From positions 1 to 64,000 of the forward strand of contig CALWLJ010000011.1 of assembly GCA_944381495.1 (NCBI GenBank): a stretch of DNA of 64,000 nucleotides, written 5' to 3'. The translations under genes and the position numbers were made by a program. The stretch comes from an uncultured Mediterraneibacter sp. Lineage in GTDB: Bacteria > Bacillota > Clostridia > Lachnospirales > Lachnospiraceae. Of this stretch, positions 37,379 to 49,777 are shown in pieces. The notes under the pieces were generated by a model that did no database searches, was not told the DNA's origin, and was given only the letters and a program-made list of their open reading frames with translations. Position 1 is the stretch's first letter; each line of letters begins with the position of its first letter.

Positions 37379-39115
37379 ATGAAGATTATTCTTGCTGCGG
37401 TAAACGCTAAATATATCCATTCTAATCTGGCGGTGTACAGTCTGCGGGCCTACGCCCGGCGCTACAGCCGCGACATTATGATAAAGGAATACACCATCAA
37501 TCAGCAGCCGGATTCGATCCTGATGGATCTTTATACAGAGGCGCCTGACGTGATATGTTTTTCCTGTTATCTGTGGAACATACTGTATGTGGAGCAGATC
37601 ATGACAGAGCTGCCGAAGATCCTGCCAAAGGCGAGGATCTGGCTGGGCGGACCGGAGGTTTCCTATGATGCTCCGGAGATGTTGCGCCGTTATCCTATGG
37701 TTGAGGGGATCATGTGCGGGGAAGGGGAAGAGACTTTTCTGGAACTGGCCGAATATTTTCATGAGGAGGCGGGAAAAAGCCTGAAAAATATCCGGGGGAT
37801 CGCATACCGGGATGACGAAGGAAGTATACAGGTAAATGAATCCCGTCCGGTACTGGACCTGAGCACGGTTCCTTTTATATATGGCAGGGAGTACAACGAT
37901 ATGGAAACATTCCGCAACCGGATCATCTATTATGAGTCCAGCAGAGGATGTCCCTTCTCCTGCAGCTACTGTCTCTCATCCATAGACAAATGCCTGCGGT
38001 TCCGTGATATAGATCTTGTCAGGGAAGAACTGCAGTTTTTTCTCGATCACAGGGTTCCGCAGGTGAAATTTGTGGACCGGACGTTTAACTGCCGGCACGA
38101 CCATGCTATGGCGGTGTGGTCCTATCTTGCCGAACATGACAATGGGATAACGAATTTCCATTTTGAAGTATCGGCGGATCTGCTCAATGATGCTGAGATC
38201 ACTTTGATCCAGACTATGCGTCCAGGTCTGATCCAGCTGGAGATTGGCGTACAGTCTGCCAATGACCGGACAATACGCGAAATACGACGGACCATGAATC
38301 TGGATGAGGTGAGGCGGAAGACGGCTCTGATCCGGGAAGCGGGGAATGTACACCAGCACCTTGATCTGATCGCCGGACTTCCATGGGAGGATTATGAAAG
38401 CTTTGCCAGATCATTTGATGTAGTATATGCCATGAAGCCGGATCAGCTTCAGCTGGGCTTCCTGAAGGTCCTGAAAGGTTCGATGATGTACGAAAAGGCA
38501 GAGGAGTACGGGCTTCAGTATCAGAGCCGTCCTCCCTATGAAGTGCTGTCTACAAAATGGCTGCCTTACAGGGATGTGATCCGTCTGAAGAAAGTGGAAG
38601 AGATGGTTGAGGTGTATTATAACAGCGGCCAGTTTCGCCATACCCTGGAACATCTGGAGACAGCAGAGAAGAAAAACGGAGCGGGGCGCTGCTTCCCCAC
38701 TGCATTTTCCTTGTTTGAGGCTCTTGCCGTCTTCTATGACAGCAGAGGGTTAAATGGAATCAGTCATTCAAGGATCGCCAGGTATGAGATCCTCTATGAG
38801 TTTATACAGGAGTCAGATGTCTGTGGAGGAGACGGCTGGCGGGAGTGGCTGGCTCTGGACATATATCTCCGTGAAAATGTAAAGAACCGCCCGGAATTCC
38901 TGGGGGAAAGTAAAGTATTGAAAGAGGAAGCGGCGGAATTTTACAGAAGGGAAGAAGAGGAACGCCGTTTCCTGAAGGAGTATGAGGGATATGACTACAG
39001 GCAGATGAGAAAGATGACTCATCTGGAGCGGATTGAAGATAAGTTGCTGCTCTTTGATTATAGAAACAGAAATCCGCTGAACGGGGATGCGATGGTGTAC
39101 GAAGTGCAACGATAA
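37379..39115 (+). CDS. B12-binding-domain radical SAM protein (DUF4080-like)
   Basis: A 578-residue enzyme. The N-terminal cobalamin-binding-type domain (MKIILAAVNAKYIHSNLAVY; LGGPEVSYD) is followed by the radical SAM core with CPFSCSYC (Cys191, Cys195, Cys198) and a C-terminal helical region typical of the DUF4080 group. Substrate unknown; relatives include methyltransferases. ATG 37379 follows AAGGAGGAG. The frame is open another 36 codons upstream, but that part is repeat DNA (VKFDFTTSP) and should not be counted. Confidence 0.85.
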   Translation: MKIILAAVNAKYIHSNLAVYSLRAYARRYSRDIMIKEYTINQQPDSILMDLYTEAPDVICFSCYLWNILYVEQIMTELPKILPKARIWLGGPEVSYDAPEMLRRYPMVEGIMCGEGEETFLELAEYFHEEAGKSLKNIRGIAYRDDEGSIQVNESRPVLDLSTVPFIYGREYNDMETFRNRIIYYESSRGCPFSCSYCLSSIDKCLRFRDIDLVREELQFFLDHRVPQVKFVDRTFNCRHDHAMAVWSYLAEHDNGITNFHFEVSADLLNDAEITLIQTMRPGLIQLEIGVQSANDRTIREIRRTMNLDEVRRKTALIREAGNVHQHLDLIAGLPWEDYESFARSFDVVYAMKPDQLQLGFLKVLKGSMMYEKAEEYGLQYQSRPPYEVLSTKWLPYRDVIRLKKVEEMVEVYYNSGQFRHTLEHLETAEKKNGAGRCFPTAFSLFEALAVFYDSRGLNGISHSRIARYEILYEFIQESDVCGGDGWREWLALDIYLRENVKNRPEFLGESKVLKEEAAEFYRREEEERRFLKEYEGYDYRQMRKMTHLERIEDKLLLFDYRNRNPLNGDAMVYEVQR

Positions 39116-39210
39116 AAATCTTCCTCGTCTTGCAAAAACCATATAAAGAGTATAAAATGTAAACAATTGCACTCTGAGAAGATCAGAGGCGTATGGAAAG
39201 GAGAAGCCGG

Positions 39211-39312
39211 ATGAATTTTTATGATAAACGGTTCAGACGGATCATATCTATTATTATTATCGTTCTGATTGTTGCCATGGTGGCAACGATGGTGATCCCT
39301 TATCTGGCATAA
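39211..39312 (+). CDS. 33-residue single-helix membrane protein
   Basis: Reads MNFYDKRFRR, then a hydrophobic helix (IISIIIIVLIVAMVATMVI) and PYLA. It is preceded by AAAGGAGAAG at a good distance and shows the positive-inside pattern expected for a real membrane peptide. Similar tiny one-helix proteins are common in Firmicutes. It lies 95 bp after the radical SAM gene. Function unknown. Confidence 0.6.
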   Translation: MNFYDKRFRRIISIIIIVLIVAMVATMVIPYLA

Positions 39313-39469
39313 GGGGAATACAGGAAAGAATCACTGGCAGAGCTGATTCGCGGAGAAACAGACTGCGGGAGGGGAACGGATCTGAACAGCGGTCTGCATG
39401 AAACGATAAAAAAGAGAAACGATCAGCTGCAGACAGGACAATAAACGGAAAGGCAGGACGGCAGAAATC

Positions 39470-40582
39470 ATGAGAGAGGGCAAGATATCCCGGACAGTCT
39501 GGAACCGGTATATCAGGAAACAACTGCATAGAGAGAGAGAAGAAGTACTTGGAACGCCTTCCTGGACAGAGGACTGTTCAGCCATCAGTGGGGAAAGGGC
39601 TGACACATTTATGTGGACAGAGGCGTCGGCCTCCGGAACCGGAGGGCAGATCGGATATTATGCTGCTATGAAGGCGGCAGGGGATCTGGCTGCCCATGGC
39701 GCCAGGCCTGCAGGCGTCTCGGTGAATTTCCTTCTGCCTCCGGATATCCCGGAGGAACTGACAGGAGAACTGACAGCAGGTGTAGAAGAGGCCTGCGCAA
39801 ATGCGGATATGCAGATATCCAGGGTGACGGGAGAGGTCAGCAGGGCTGTCGCCTGTCCCATTGTCTCTGTCACGGCAGCAGGGTTTATGGAAACGAAAGC
39901 TGCATCCGCTGTCAGTCCTGGGGTCCGAAACGACGCTTTGGCAGTAAAAGGCAGCGCCGCTGCAGCACAGAGTGTCTGCCATTCAGCGCAGATGCGGGAA
40001 AACCGTATTCGGCCCGGGCAGGAGATCCTGCTTTGCGGTTATGCAGGACTGGAGGGAACACTGCGAGTCCTGGATGAGGCGAGAAAAGAGCTGAGCGAGA
40101 GATTTGTCCCGGCTTTTCTGAGAAAAGCAGCAGATTTAAAACAGGATATAGTCCCACCTGGAATTCTGCTGGAAGCGTGCGCAGAGGCGGGATGGAATCA
40201 TATTTCTGCCATCTGGCAGATCGGCAGCGGCGGAATCTTCGGAGCGTTGTGGGAGATGGCAGAAGCAGCCGATGTTGGTCTGGATCTGGATCTACGTGCC
40301 ATATCTCTGAAACAGGAGACAGTGGAGATCTGTGAGTTTTTCCGGATCAATCCTTATCTGCTCACCTCAGCAGGAAGTTTCCTGATCGCAACAGATCATG
40401 CGGGACGAGTGATTGAAGTACTGGAGAAGGCGGGGGCGCGAGCCGGAAGGCTTGGGGTTGCCACAGCGCAGAAGGCGCGGGTGATCACAAGCGGAGAAGA
40501 GATAAGATATATGGACAGGCCTGCAGCCGATGAGTTGCTGAGATGGCAGGATGAACGGATAACAGGCGGGCGGGAAAACTGA
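39470..40582 (+). CDS. AIR synthase-related (HypE/PurM-like) protein
   Basis: A 370-residue protein of the PurM/HypE superfamily. The N-terminal ATP-binding domain has the Asp/Glu-rich TEDCSAISG and GDLAAHGARPAGVSVNFLLP. The C-terminal domain begins around LLCGYAGLEGTLRVL and includes IGSGGIFGALWEM. True HypE ends in a Cys used for cyanation; this protein ends in GGREN, so it is not HypE. No hydrogenase genes are near. Role unknown; an ATP-dependent step is likely. The RBS is weak, so the start is uncertain. Confidence 0.75.
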   Translation: MREGKISRTVWNRYIRKQLHREREEVLGTPSWTEDCSAISGERADTFMWTEASASGTGGQIGYYAAMKAAGDLAAHGARPAGVSVNFLLPPDIPEELTGELTAGVEEACANADMQISRVTGEVSRAVACPIVSVTAAGFMETKAASAVSPGVRNDALAVKGSAAAAQSVCHSAQMRENRIRPGQEILLCGYAGLEGTLRVLDEARKELSERFVPAFLRKAADLKQDIVPPGILLEACAEAGWNHISAIWQIGSGGIFGALWEMAEAADVGLDLDLRAISLKQETVEICEFFRINPYLLTSAGSFLIATDHAGRVIEVLEKAGARAGRLGVATAQKARVITSGEEIRYMDRPAADELLRWQDERITGGREN

Positions 40583-40696
40583 ATATTCAGACAGACTTTT
40601 CTCAGAAGGCGGCTTTTGTCTGCTCTCCGGGAAAAGAGAAAATAGATAAGGAAACGTCAGATATATGAAATATATGACATGGCAGGAGGTAATCTT

Positions 40697-41200
40697 ATGA
40701 ATGAAAAGAAAGAGCAGCTGAGAATTGAGATATTAAAGTATATCGAGAAAAACAGCCGTGTAAACCTGGGAGAACTGGCTGTCCTTCTCGGTGTGGAAGA
40801 GACGGACGTCGCAAACGAGATGGCGGAGATGGAAAAGGAGAAGATCATCTGTGGATATCACACACTGATCGACTGGGACAAAGCAGGCGTAGAGATGGTG
40901 ACTGCTCTGATCGAGGTGCGCGTGACACCTCAGAGGGACAGAGGGTTTGACCGGATTGCAGAGAGAATATACAACTATCCGGAAGTGTATGCGGTTTATC
41001 TGATTTCGGGAAGCTATGATCTGCTGGTCACTCTGGAAGGAAAAACATTGAAGGAAGTATCGAGATTCGTGTCGGAAAAACTGTCGCCCATCGACGAGGT
41101 GCTGAGCACTGCTACTCATTTCATCCTGAAAAAATATAAAGATCACGGAACGATCATGGGGGCAAAAAAAGAGTCGGAAAGGATGCTGGTGACACCATGA
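40697..41200 (+). CDS. Lrp/AsnC-family regulator
   Basis: A 167-residue protein with an N-terminal winged-helix DNA-binding region (RIEILKYIEKNSRVNLGELAVLLGV) and a C-terminal RAM/effector domain (YAVYLISGSYDLLVTLEG). Such proteins bind amino acids and control amino-acid metabolism. ATG 40697 lies 6 nt after AGGAGGT. Its stop overlaps the start of an aminotransferase gene (ATGA), so it probably regulates or is coexpressed with that enzyme. Confidence 0.9.
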   Translation: MNEKKEQLRIEILKYIEKNSRVNLGELAVLLGVEETDVANEMAEMEKEKIICGYHTLIDWDKAGVEMVTALIEVRVTPQRDRGFDRIAERIYNYPEVYAVYLISGSYDLLVTLEGKTLKEVSRFVSEKLSPIDEVLSTATHFILKKYKDHGTIMGAKKESERMLVTP

Positions 41201-42369
41201 CAAGAAATCCATTATCAAAAAAGATTATTGATATACAGCCGTCAGGAATCCGAAAATTCTTCGATGTAGCAAATGAGATGAAGGATGCCATTTCACTGGG
41301 TGTAGGTGAGCCGGATTTTGATACTCCATGGCGTATCCGTGAAGAAGGAATATTTTCCCTTGAAAAAGGAAGAACATTTTATACATCGAATGCAGGACTC
41401 CAGGAACTGCGGAATGAGATATGCAAATATCTCGAAAGAAAGATTCACGTTTCTTACGATCCCAAAAAAGAAACCCTTGTTACGGTGGGAGGCAGTGAGG
41501 CTATTGACGTTGGACTGAGATGTATGCTGGATCCGGGAGATGAGGTCCTGATTCCCCAGCCCTGTTATGTATCCTATCTGCCATGTACCGTAATGGCGGA
41601 CGGGGTTCCGGTGACTGTACCTCTTCAGCATGAAAATGAATTTAAGCTGACGGTAGAGGATCTGGAGAAATATACAACGCCGAAAACGAAAGTACTGATC
41701 ATGCCTTTCCCCAACAATCCGACAGGATCTGTAATGACGAAGGAAGATCTGGAGCCGGTTGCAGAGTTTGTGAAGGAACACGACCTGTTTGTACTATCAG
41801 ATGAGATTTATTCAGAGCTTACGTATGGAAGCGAACATGTTTCTATTGCTTCTCTTCCGGGAATGAGAGAGAGGACCATAGTGATCAACGGATTTTCCAA
41901 AGGATTCGCCATGACTGGATGGCGTCTTGGTTTCTGCTGCGGACCGGAGGTCATCATCGAGCAGATGGTCAAGCTGCATCAGTTTGCGATCATGTGTGCG
42001 CCAACTATAAGCCAGTATGCGGCGGTGGAAGGCCTGAGAAACTGCGATGACGAAGTGCAGGAAATGAGAAAATCCTACGATCAGAGAAGGCGTTTCCTTA
42101 TGAATGAGTTCAAACGGATGGGCCTGGAATGTTTTGAGCCTCACGGTGCATTTTATGTGTTCCCGAGTATCCGGGAATTCGGGATGACTTCGGAAGAGTT
42201 TGCGACCCGTCTGCTTAATGAGGAGAAGGTTGCGGTAGTACCCGGAACTGCATTTGGTGACTGCGGAGAGGGATTTCTCCGGATTTCATACGCATATTCC
42301 CTGGAAGATCTGAAAGAGGCTCTGGGCAGAGTGGAGAACTTCATCCGCCGGCTCAGGGGGGAGGAGTAA
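41197..42369 (+). CDS. PLP-dependent class I/II aminotransferase
   Basis: A 390-residue fold-type I aminotransferase. PLP-binding Lys235 is in NGFSKGFAMTGWRLGF, the cofactor Asp/Tyr motif is SDEIYSELTYG, and PFPNNPTG is the usual substrate-site loop. Probably an aromatic or aspartate-type enzyme; the sequence alone does not fix the substrate. Coupled to the Lrp-type regulator upstream and 2 bp from trmL downstream. Confidence 0.92.
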   Translation: MTRNPLSKKIIDIQPSGIRKFFDVANEMKDAISLGVGEPDFDTPWRIREEGIFSLEKGRTFYTSNAGLQELRNEICKYLERKIHVSYDPKKETLVTVGGSEAIDVGLRCMLDPGDEVLIPQPCYVSYLPCTVMADGVPVTVPLQHENEFKLTVEDLEKYTTPKTKVLIMPFPNNPTGSVMTKEDLEPVAEFVKEHDLFVLSDEIYSELTYGSEHVSIASLPGMRERTIVINGFSKGFAMTGWRLGFCCGPEVIIEQMVKLHQFAIMCAPTISQYAAVEGLRNCDDEVQEMRKSYDQRRRFLMNEFKRMGLECFEPHGAFYVFPSIREFGMTSEEFATRLLNEEKVAVVPGTAFGDCGEGFLRISYAYSLEDLKEALGRVENFIRRLRGEE

Positions 42370-42371
42370 GG

Positions 42372-42869
42372 ATGCTCAATATTGTATTGCTGGAGCCGGA
42401 GATCCCGGCAAATACAGGGAATATCGGACGTACCTGCGTGGCTTCAGGAACGCGGCTCCACCTGATTGAGCCGCTGGGATTCAGCCTCAGTGAGAAAGCG
42501 CTGAAGCGGGCAGGGATGGATTACTGGAAAGATCTGGATGTGACAACGTATATCGACTATCAAGATTTTTTGGAACAGAATCCGGGAGCAAAAATCTACA
42601 TGGCTACAACAAAAGCACGGAAAGTGTACACAGAAGTAGCATATGAGCCGGACTGTTATATCATGTTCGGAAAGGAAAGTGCCGGAATCCCAGAGGAGAT
42701 ACTTGTGGAAAATCAGGAAAACTGTGTCAGGATCCCCATGATGGGAGATATCCGTTCTCTGAACCTGGGAAATTCCGTGGCTGTAGTTCTGTATGAAGCG
42801 CTGCGGCAAAACGGATTTCCGGGGATGAACCTGGAGGGACAGCTGCATAGACTGCAGTGGAAAGAATAA
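42372..42869 (+). CDS. trmL: tRNA (cytidine(34)-2'-O)-methyltransferase TrmL
   Basis: A 165-residue SPOUT enzyme that methylates the wobble ribose of tRNA-Leu. N-terminal LLEPEIPANTGNIGRTC and C-terminal knot motifs FGKESAGIPEEI and IRSLNLGNSVAVVLYEALRQ are diagnostic. Last gene of the Lrp-aminotransferase unit. Confidence 0.94.
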   Translation: MLNIVLLEPEIPANTGNIGRTCVASGTRLHLIEPLGFSLSEKALKRAGMDYWKDLDVTTYIDYQDFLEQNPGAKIYMATTKARKVYTEVAYEPDCYIMFGKESAGIPEEILVENQENCVRIPMMGDIRSLNLGNSVAVVLYEALRQNGFPGMNLEGQLHRLQWKE

Positions 42870-42886
42870 ATGAATCAATATAACAG

Positions 42887-42927
42887 AAAGCGTACAGAGG
42901 AAAATGGATCCTCTGTGCGCTTTTTTT
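42887..42927 (+). terminator. terminator after trmL
   Basis: AAAGCGTACAGAGGA (42887-42901) pairs with TCCTCTGTGCGCTTT, followed by T-rich sequence. Confidence 0.88.
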
Positions 42928-43064
42928 ACGTGAGATAACAGCTGTTAACGCTGTAATGGATTTGGATTTTTGACATTTTTGATAATTGATTAGGGCTCTG
43001 AAAAGATATTTTAAGATATATTAGATATACTAATAATTTCTTCAAAGTTATAATCATAAATGAT

Positions 43065-43094
43065 TTGAATGAATTTACCAATTTGGTATATAAT
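43065..43094 (+). promoter_or_regulatory. promoter of the V-type ATPase operon
   Basis: TTGAAT (43065-43070), 18 bp, TATAAT (43089-43094), about 110 bp before the first gene. The upstream 42930-43064 stretch is very AT-rich and holds no gene. Confidence 0.7.
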
Positions 43095-43206
43095 AGCAAC
43101 AAACTATTTATATAATATGCACAAAATACGAAAAGTGCATGAAGCTGACCATATTGGAAAAGCTATGAAGGCAGAAAATGTTCGATGAAAGGCGGTGTGT
43201 GAAAAT

Positions 43207-43515
43207 ATGGTTGAAGAGACGATCCAGACGATCCGTGAGACGGAACGGGAGGCGGATGAAAGGATTCGGCTGGCCGGGGAGCAGGGAAGACAGATGATCG
43301 ACGAAGCCCGGAGCCGGGGACAGCAGATCCGTGAGGAAGCTATGGAAGCTGCCCGCAGCCGGACAGAACAGATACGAAAGGCCGCAGAGGACAAGGCGGC
43401 AGAGATGAGAGACAGAGCGGCCGGAGAACTGTCGGAGGAGACTGACAGATTGAAGGCCGAGGCGAGGAAACGGGAAGATGAGGCCGTAGATCTGGTTATT
43501 TCTCGTCTTATATAA
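43207..43515 (+). CDS. ntpF: V-type ATPase stalk subunit G/H
   Basis: A 102-residue, almost wholly helical and charged protein (EREADERIRLAGEQGRQMIDEARSRG...) of the peripheral-stalk subunit family that pairs with subunit E. Called ntpF in Enterococcus, where it also comes first in the operon. ATG 43207 is preferred; GTG 43195 sits on the RBS. Confidence 0.8.
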   Translation: MVEETIQTIRETEREADERIRLAGEQGRQMIDEARSRGQQIREEAMEAARSRTEQIRKAAEDKAAEMRDRAAGELSEETDRLKAEARKREDEAVDLVISRLI

Positions 43516-43575
43516 GTATCGTATAACGAATATAAGCAGGATATAAAAGTATTTCAGAAAAGGAGGGGATAGATC

Positions 43576-46070
<2,495 letters not shown>

Positions 46071-46106
46071 ACAGGCAGAGAAGAGCAGGAGAAGGAGATC
46101 GGGAAT

Positions 46107-46727
46107 ATGAGTGGACTTGATAAGATGAAAGCCCGGATCCTGGAAGAGGCGGAAGGGTCCGCCAGGGAAATCCTGGATAATGCCTGCAGAGAGGCTGACG
46201 GGATCCTGGAGACGGCTGAGAAAGAAGCTCAGACCGGAGCGGACGCCTTGATCGCAAAAGCACAGCGGGAAGCGGACGATTATGAGAAACGGACGGTTTC
46301 CGCGGCGGATATGGAGCGGAAACGGCAGCTCCTCGCTGCCCGTCAGGAGATCATAAATGAAATCCTGGACAGAGCTTATGAAAAGGTTCGGGATCTGGAT
46401 GAAAAAGAATATTTTGAGATTATGGGAAAGCTTCTGGAAAAATATGTCCAGCCTGAGGCAGGCGTGATCTGTTTCTCCGGGAAGGATCTGAAGAGAATGC
46501 CGGAGGAGTTCCGGGAGAAGATCCGGAAGACCGCCGGAGAAAAGGGCGGCAGTCTGACTTTATCGGAAGAGCCGGGACAGATGGAAGCCGGGTTCCTTCT
46601 GATTTATGGAGGAATCGAGGAGAACTGTACTCTCAAGGCTGTGTTCCGGGAAAAGAGAGAGGTGCTGTCAGATCTGGTGAACGGGATCCTTTTCGGAAAC
46701 GGGACCCATAAGGAGGGACGGAGTTGA
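46107..46727 (+). CDS. ntpE: V-type ATPase subunit E
   Basis: A 206-residue peripheral-stalk protein with a long charged N-terminal helix (to about residue 95) and a small C-terminal domain. Its stop overlaps the TTG start of ntpC. Confidence 0.88.
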   Translation: MSGLDKMKARILEEAEGSAREILDNACREADGILETAEKEAQTGADALIAKAQREADDYEKRTVSAADMERKRQLLAARQEIINEILDRAYEKVRDLDEKEYFEIMGKLLEKYVQPEAGVICFSGKDLKRMPEEFREKIRKTAGEKGGSLTLSEEPGQMEAGFLLIYGGIEENCTLKAVFREKREVLSDLVNGILFGNGTHKEGRS

Positions 46728-47695
46728 GCAATACAAAATATACCTATGCCGTTGCCCGCATCCGTGCTCTTGAGACTTCGCTGTTGACAGACGGGGTCAT
46801 TGGACAGATGCTGGGATGTCCGACTGTGGAACAGGCTATGCAGCTTTTGATGGAGAAAGGCTGGGGCAGCGGCACTTCTGAAGAAAAGATAGAAGATATG
46901 CTTGCGTGTGAGGAGCAGAAAGCATGGCGGGTGATCCAGGATACGGCTCCGGATATGAAAGTATTTGACGTGCTGTCCTGCCCCAGGCTGTATCATAACC
47001 TGAAGGCGGCAGTGAAAGCTGTCTGTACGGGCTCTCATGTGAAAGATATATTTTATGACGGCTGTTCTGTTTCGGGGGAAGAGATGATGCGGATCGTGGA
47101 GAATAAAGAATTCGACCGACTGCCTGGACGGATGCCCGGAATAGCCAGAGAAGCTTTTGAGACATTGCTCCACACCGGAGACGGCCAGCTTTGCGATGTT
47201 ATGATCGACCGGGCGGCACTGGAGGCTGTGCAGGAGGCAGGCAGACAGTCGGGGGAAACGATTATCCGGGAGTATGCGGATACGACGGTTTCCATTGCGG
47301 ATATCAAGATTGCAGTAAGATGCAGCCGGACAGGCAAATCGGCCGAGTTTATGCGAAGTGCCATGGCAGAATGTGAAGGAGTCAGTGTGGATCAGCTGAT
47401 CCGGGCGGCTCTGTCCGGAGAGGATGAGATCATAAAGTATCTGGAGGGCACTTCCTATGCAGGCGGAGCGGCGGCACTTGCCGAGTCGCCTTCTGCGTTT
47501 GAACGGTGGTGCGACGACAGAATGACGGAGTCCATGAAACCGCAGAAATACGAGACATTTTCCGTAGGGCCGCTGTTGGCGTATCTGCTTGCCCGGGAAA
47601 ATGAGATTAAAACAGTGCGGATCATCCTGACCGGAAAGCAGAACAGCTTTCCGGATGATGCGATCCGGGAAAGGGTAAGGGAGATGTATGTATAA
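46724..47695 (+). CDS. ntpC: V-type ATPase subunit C (d)
   Basis: A 323-residue helical protein (YTYAVARIRALETSLL at the start) that forms the socket joining the central shaft to the membrane ring. TTG 46724 follows AGGAGGGACGGAG. Overlaps the next gene by 8 bp. Confidence 0.9.
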   Translation: MSNTKYTYAVARIRALETSLLTDGVIGQMLGCPTVEQAMQLLMEKGWGSGTSEEKIEDMLACEEQKAWRVIQDTAPDMKVFDVLSCPRLYHNLKAAVKAVCTGSHVKDIFYDGCSVSGEEMMRIVENKEFDRLPGRMPGIAREAFETLLHTGDGQLCDVMIDRAALEAVQEAGRQSGETIIREYADTTVSIADIKIAVRCSRTGKSAEFMRSAMAECEGVSVDQLIRAALSGEDEIIKYLEGTSYAGGAAALAESPSAFERWCDDRMTESMKPQKYETFSVGPLLAYLLARENEIKTVRIILTGKQNSFPDDAIRERVREMYV

Positions 47696-48011
47696 AATAG
47701 CAGTAATCGGCGATTACGACAGTATATACGGCTTCGCCACTTTGGGACTGAGCATCTGCCCTGTCAGGAACCGGGAAGAAACGCGGAGGAAACTGAAGGA
47801 GCTGGCGGACGGTGATTATGGGATCATCTATATCACGGAAGCGGCTGCGGCTCAGGTGCAGAGAGAAATTGAGGAATACCGGGAGACACCGCTTCCTGCC
47901 ATTATCCTGATCCCCGGCGTGTCGGGCAATACCGGCGCAGGAGTAGAAGGAGTCAGAAAGACAGTGGAACAGGCTGTAGGATCGGATATTCTGTTTGGAG
48001 GAGTAAGCTAA
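47688..48011 (+). CDS. ntpG: V-type ATPase subunit F
   Basis: A 107-residue Rossmann-like protein ([41 protein letters not shown]) of the central shaft. Named ntpG in Enterococcus, atpF or subunit F in general V-ATPase naming. Its stop shares one base with the next start (TAATG). Confidence 0.92.
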   Translation: MYKIAVIGDYDSIYGFATLGLSICPVRNREETRRKLKELADGDYGIIYITEAAAAQVQREIEEYRETPLPAIILIPGVSGNTGAGVEGVRKTVEQAVGSDILFGGVS

Positions 48012-49777
48012 TGAGCACAGGAGTGATTAAGAAAGTCGCAGGCCCTCTGGTCATTGCGGAGGGAATGCGTGATGCAAATATGTTTGACGTGGTCCGCGTG
48101 AGCAGGCAGCGTCTGATCGGTGAGATCATCGAGATGCACGGAGATGAAGCGTCTATTCAGGTATATGAGGAGACTTCAGGACTGGGACCGGGTGAACCCG
48201 TAGAGTCTATGGAAGTTCCCATGTCGGTAGAGCTGGGGCCCGGTCTGATCACCAGTATTTATGACGGGATCCAGAGACCGCTGGATGACATTATGAAGAT
48301 TTCCGGCAACAACCTGAAAAGAGGTGTGGAAGTTCCGTCTCTGAAAAGGAATCTGAAATGGGAGTTTGTACCTACAATGCAGGCAGGCGATGCAGTGGAG
48401 CCGGGAGACGTGATCGGTACGGTACAGGAGACGGTGCTGGTACAGCAGAAGATCATGGTGCCTTATGGAGTTTCAGGAACCGTAAAAGAGATCCGGGGAG
48501 GAACATTTACTGTAGAAGAGACAGTGGCCGTGGTAGAGACGGAAAATGGCGAAAAGGAACTGACTCTGATGCAGCGTTGGCCGGTGCGCCAGGGGAGACC
48601 CTACAAGAAGAAGCTGCCGCCGGAGATGCCCCTGGTCACCGGACAGCGGGTCATTGATACTTTCTTCCCCATTGCCAAAGGCGGTGTGGCAGCGGTGCCG
48701 GGCCCTTTTGGAAGCGGAAAGACAGTAATTCAGCATCAGCTGGCTAAATGGGCGGAAGCAGATATTGTAGTCTATATCGGATGTGGTGAGCGCGGTAATG
48801 AAATGACAGATGTGCTTAACGAGTTCCCGGAGCTGAAGGACCCGAAGACAGGACAGCCGCTGATGCAGCGGACGGTCCTTATTGCCAATACTTCGGATAT
48901 GCCGGTGGCTGCCCGGGAGGCATCCATTTATACAGGAATTACCATTGCGGAATATTTCCGGGATATGGGGTATTCGGTTGCGCTGATGGCAGACTCCACA
49001 TCCCGCTGGGCAGAGGCTCTCAGGGAGATGTCGGGCCGGCTGGAAGAGATGCCCGGAGAAGAAGGATATCCCGCTTATCTGGGAAGCCGTCTGGCTCAGT
49101 TCTATGAGCGGGCAGGGCATGTGATCTCTCTTGGAAAGGAAGGCCGGGAAGGCGCTCTCTCCGTGATCGGTGCAGTATCTCCGCCGGGAGGCGACACATC
49201 AGAACCTGTATCGCAGGCGACCCTTCGTATCGTAAAGGTATTCTGGGGACTGGATTCGGAACTGGCGTATAAGAGGCATTTCCCGGCTATTAACTGGCTG
49301 AACAGTTATTCCTTGTATCTGGATGATATGGAAAAATGGTTTAATGCGGAGGTGGCTCCTGACTGGATGGAGGGACGTCAGAAGATGATGAGCCTGCTCC
49401 AGGAGGAAGCAGAATTGGAAGAAATCGTGAAGATGGTAGGTATGGACGCGCTGTCTCCCGGTGACCGGCTGAAGATGGAGGCTGCCAGATCGATCCGTGA
49501 GGATTTCCTGCATCAGAACTCTTTCCATGAAATTGACACCTATACGTCTCTGAAGAAGCAGTATATGATGATGCGTCTGGTCAATGCATTTTATGAAAAA
49601 TCCAGGGATGCGCTGGAAAAGGGCGCTCCTCTGAACCGGCTGATCTCCATGCCGGTACGGGAGCAGATCGGACGTTTCAAATATGTGACAGAGGATGCCT
49701 TGGATGAGTCCTATGCAAAAGTAGAAGAAGAATTGGCTGCGCAGATTGCGGAGGCGCTTAGAAAGGGGGAACGCTAA
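48011..49777 (+). CDS. ntpA: V-type ATPase catalytic subunit A
   Basis: A 588-residue catalytic subunit. The P-loop is GPFGSGKT (231-238, Lys237), the catalytic Glu is in GCGERGNEM, and the non-homologous insert (about 100-190) marks it as V/A-type and not F-type beta. ntpB follows with no gap. Confidence 0.97.
   Translation: MSTGVIKKVAGPLVIAEGMRDANMFDVVRVSRQRLIGEIIEMHGDEASIQVYEETSGLGPGEPVESMEVPMSVELGPGLITSIYDGIQRPLDDIMKISGNNLKRGVEVPSLKRNLKWEFVPTMQAGDAVEPGDVIGTVQETVLVQQKIMVPYGVSGTVKEIRGGTFTVEETVAVVETENGEKELTLMQRWPVRQGRPYKKKLPPEMPLVTGQRVIDTFFPIAKGGVAAVPGPFGSGKTVIQHQLAKWAEADIVVYIGCGERGNEMTDVLNEFPELKDPKTGQPLMQRTVLIANTSDMPVAAREASIYTGITIAEYFRDMGYSVALMADSTSRWAEALREMSGRLEEMPGEEGYPAYLGSRLAQFYERAGHVISLGKEGREGALSVIGAVSPPGGDTSEPVSQATLRIVKVFWGLDSELAYKRHFPAINWLNSYSLYLDDMEKWFNAEVAPDWMEGRQKMMSLLQEEAELEEIVKMVGMDALSPGDRLKMEAARSIREDFLHQNSFHEIDTYTSLKKQYMMMRLVNAFYEKSRDALEKGAPLNRLISMPVREQIGRFKYVTEDALDESYAKVEEELAAQIAEALRKGER

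Noticed and set aside
39470-40582. Hydrogenase maturation protein HypE
   Set aside because: Fold family agrees, but the C-terminal cysteine needed for the HypE reaction is absent and no hyp genes are near.
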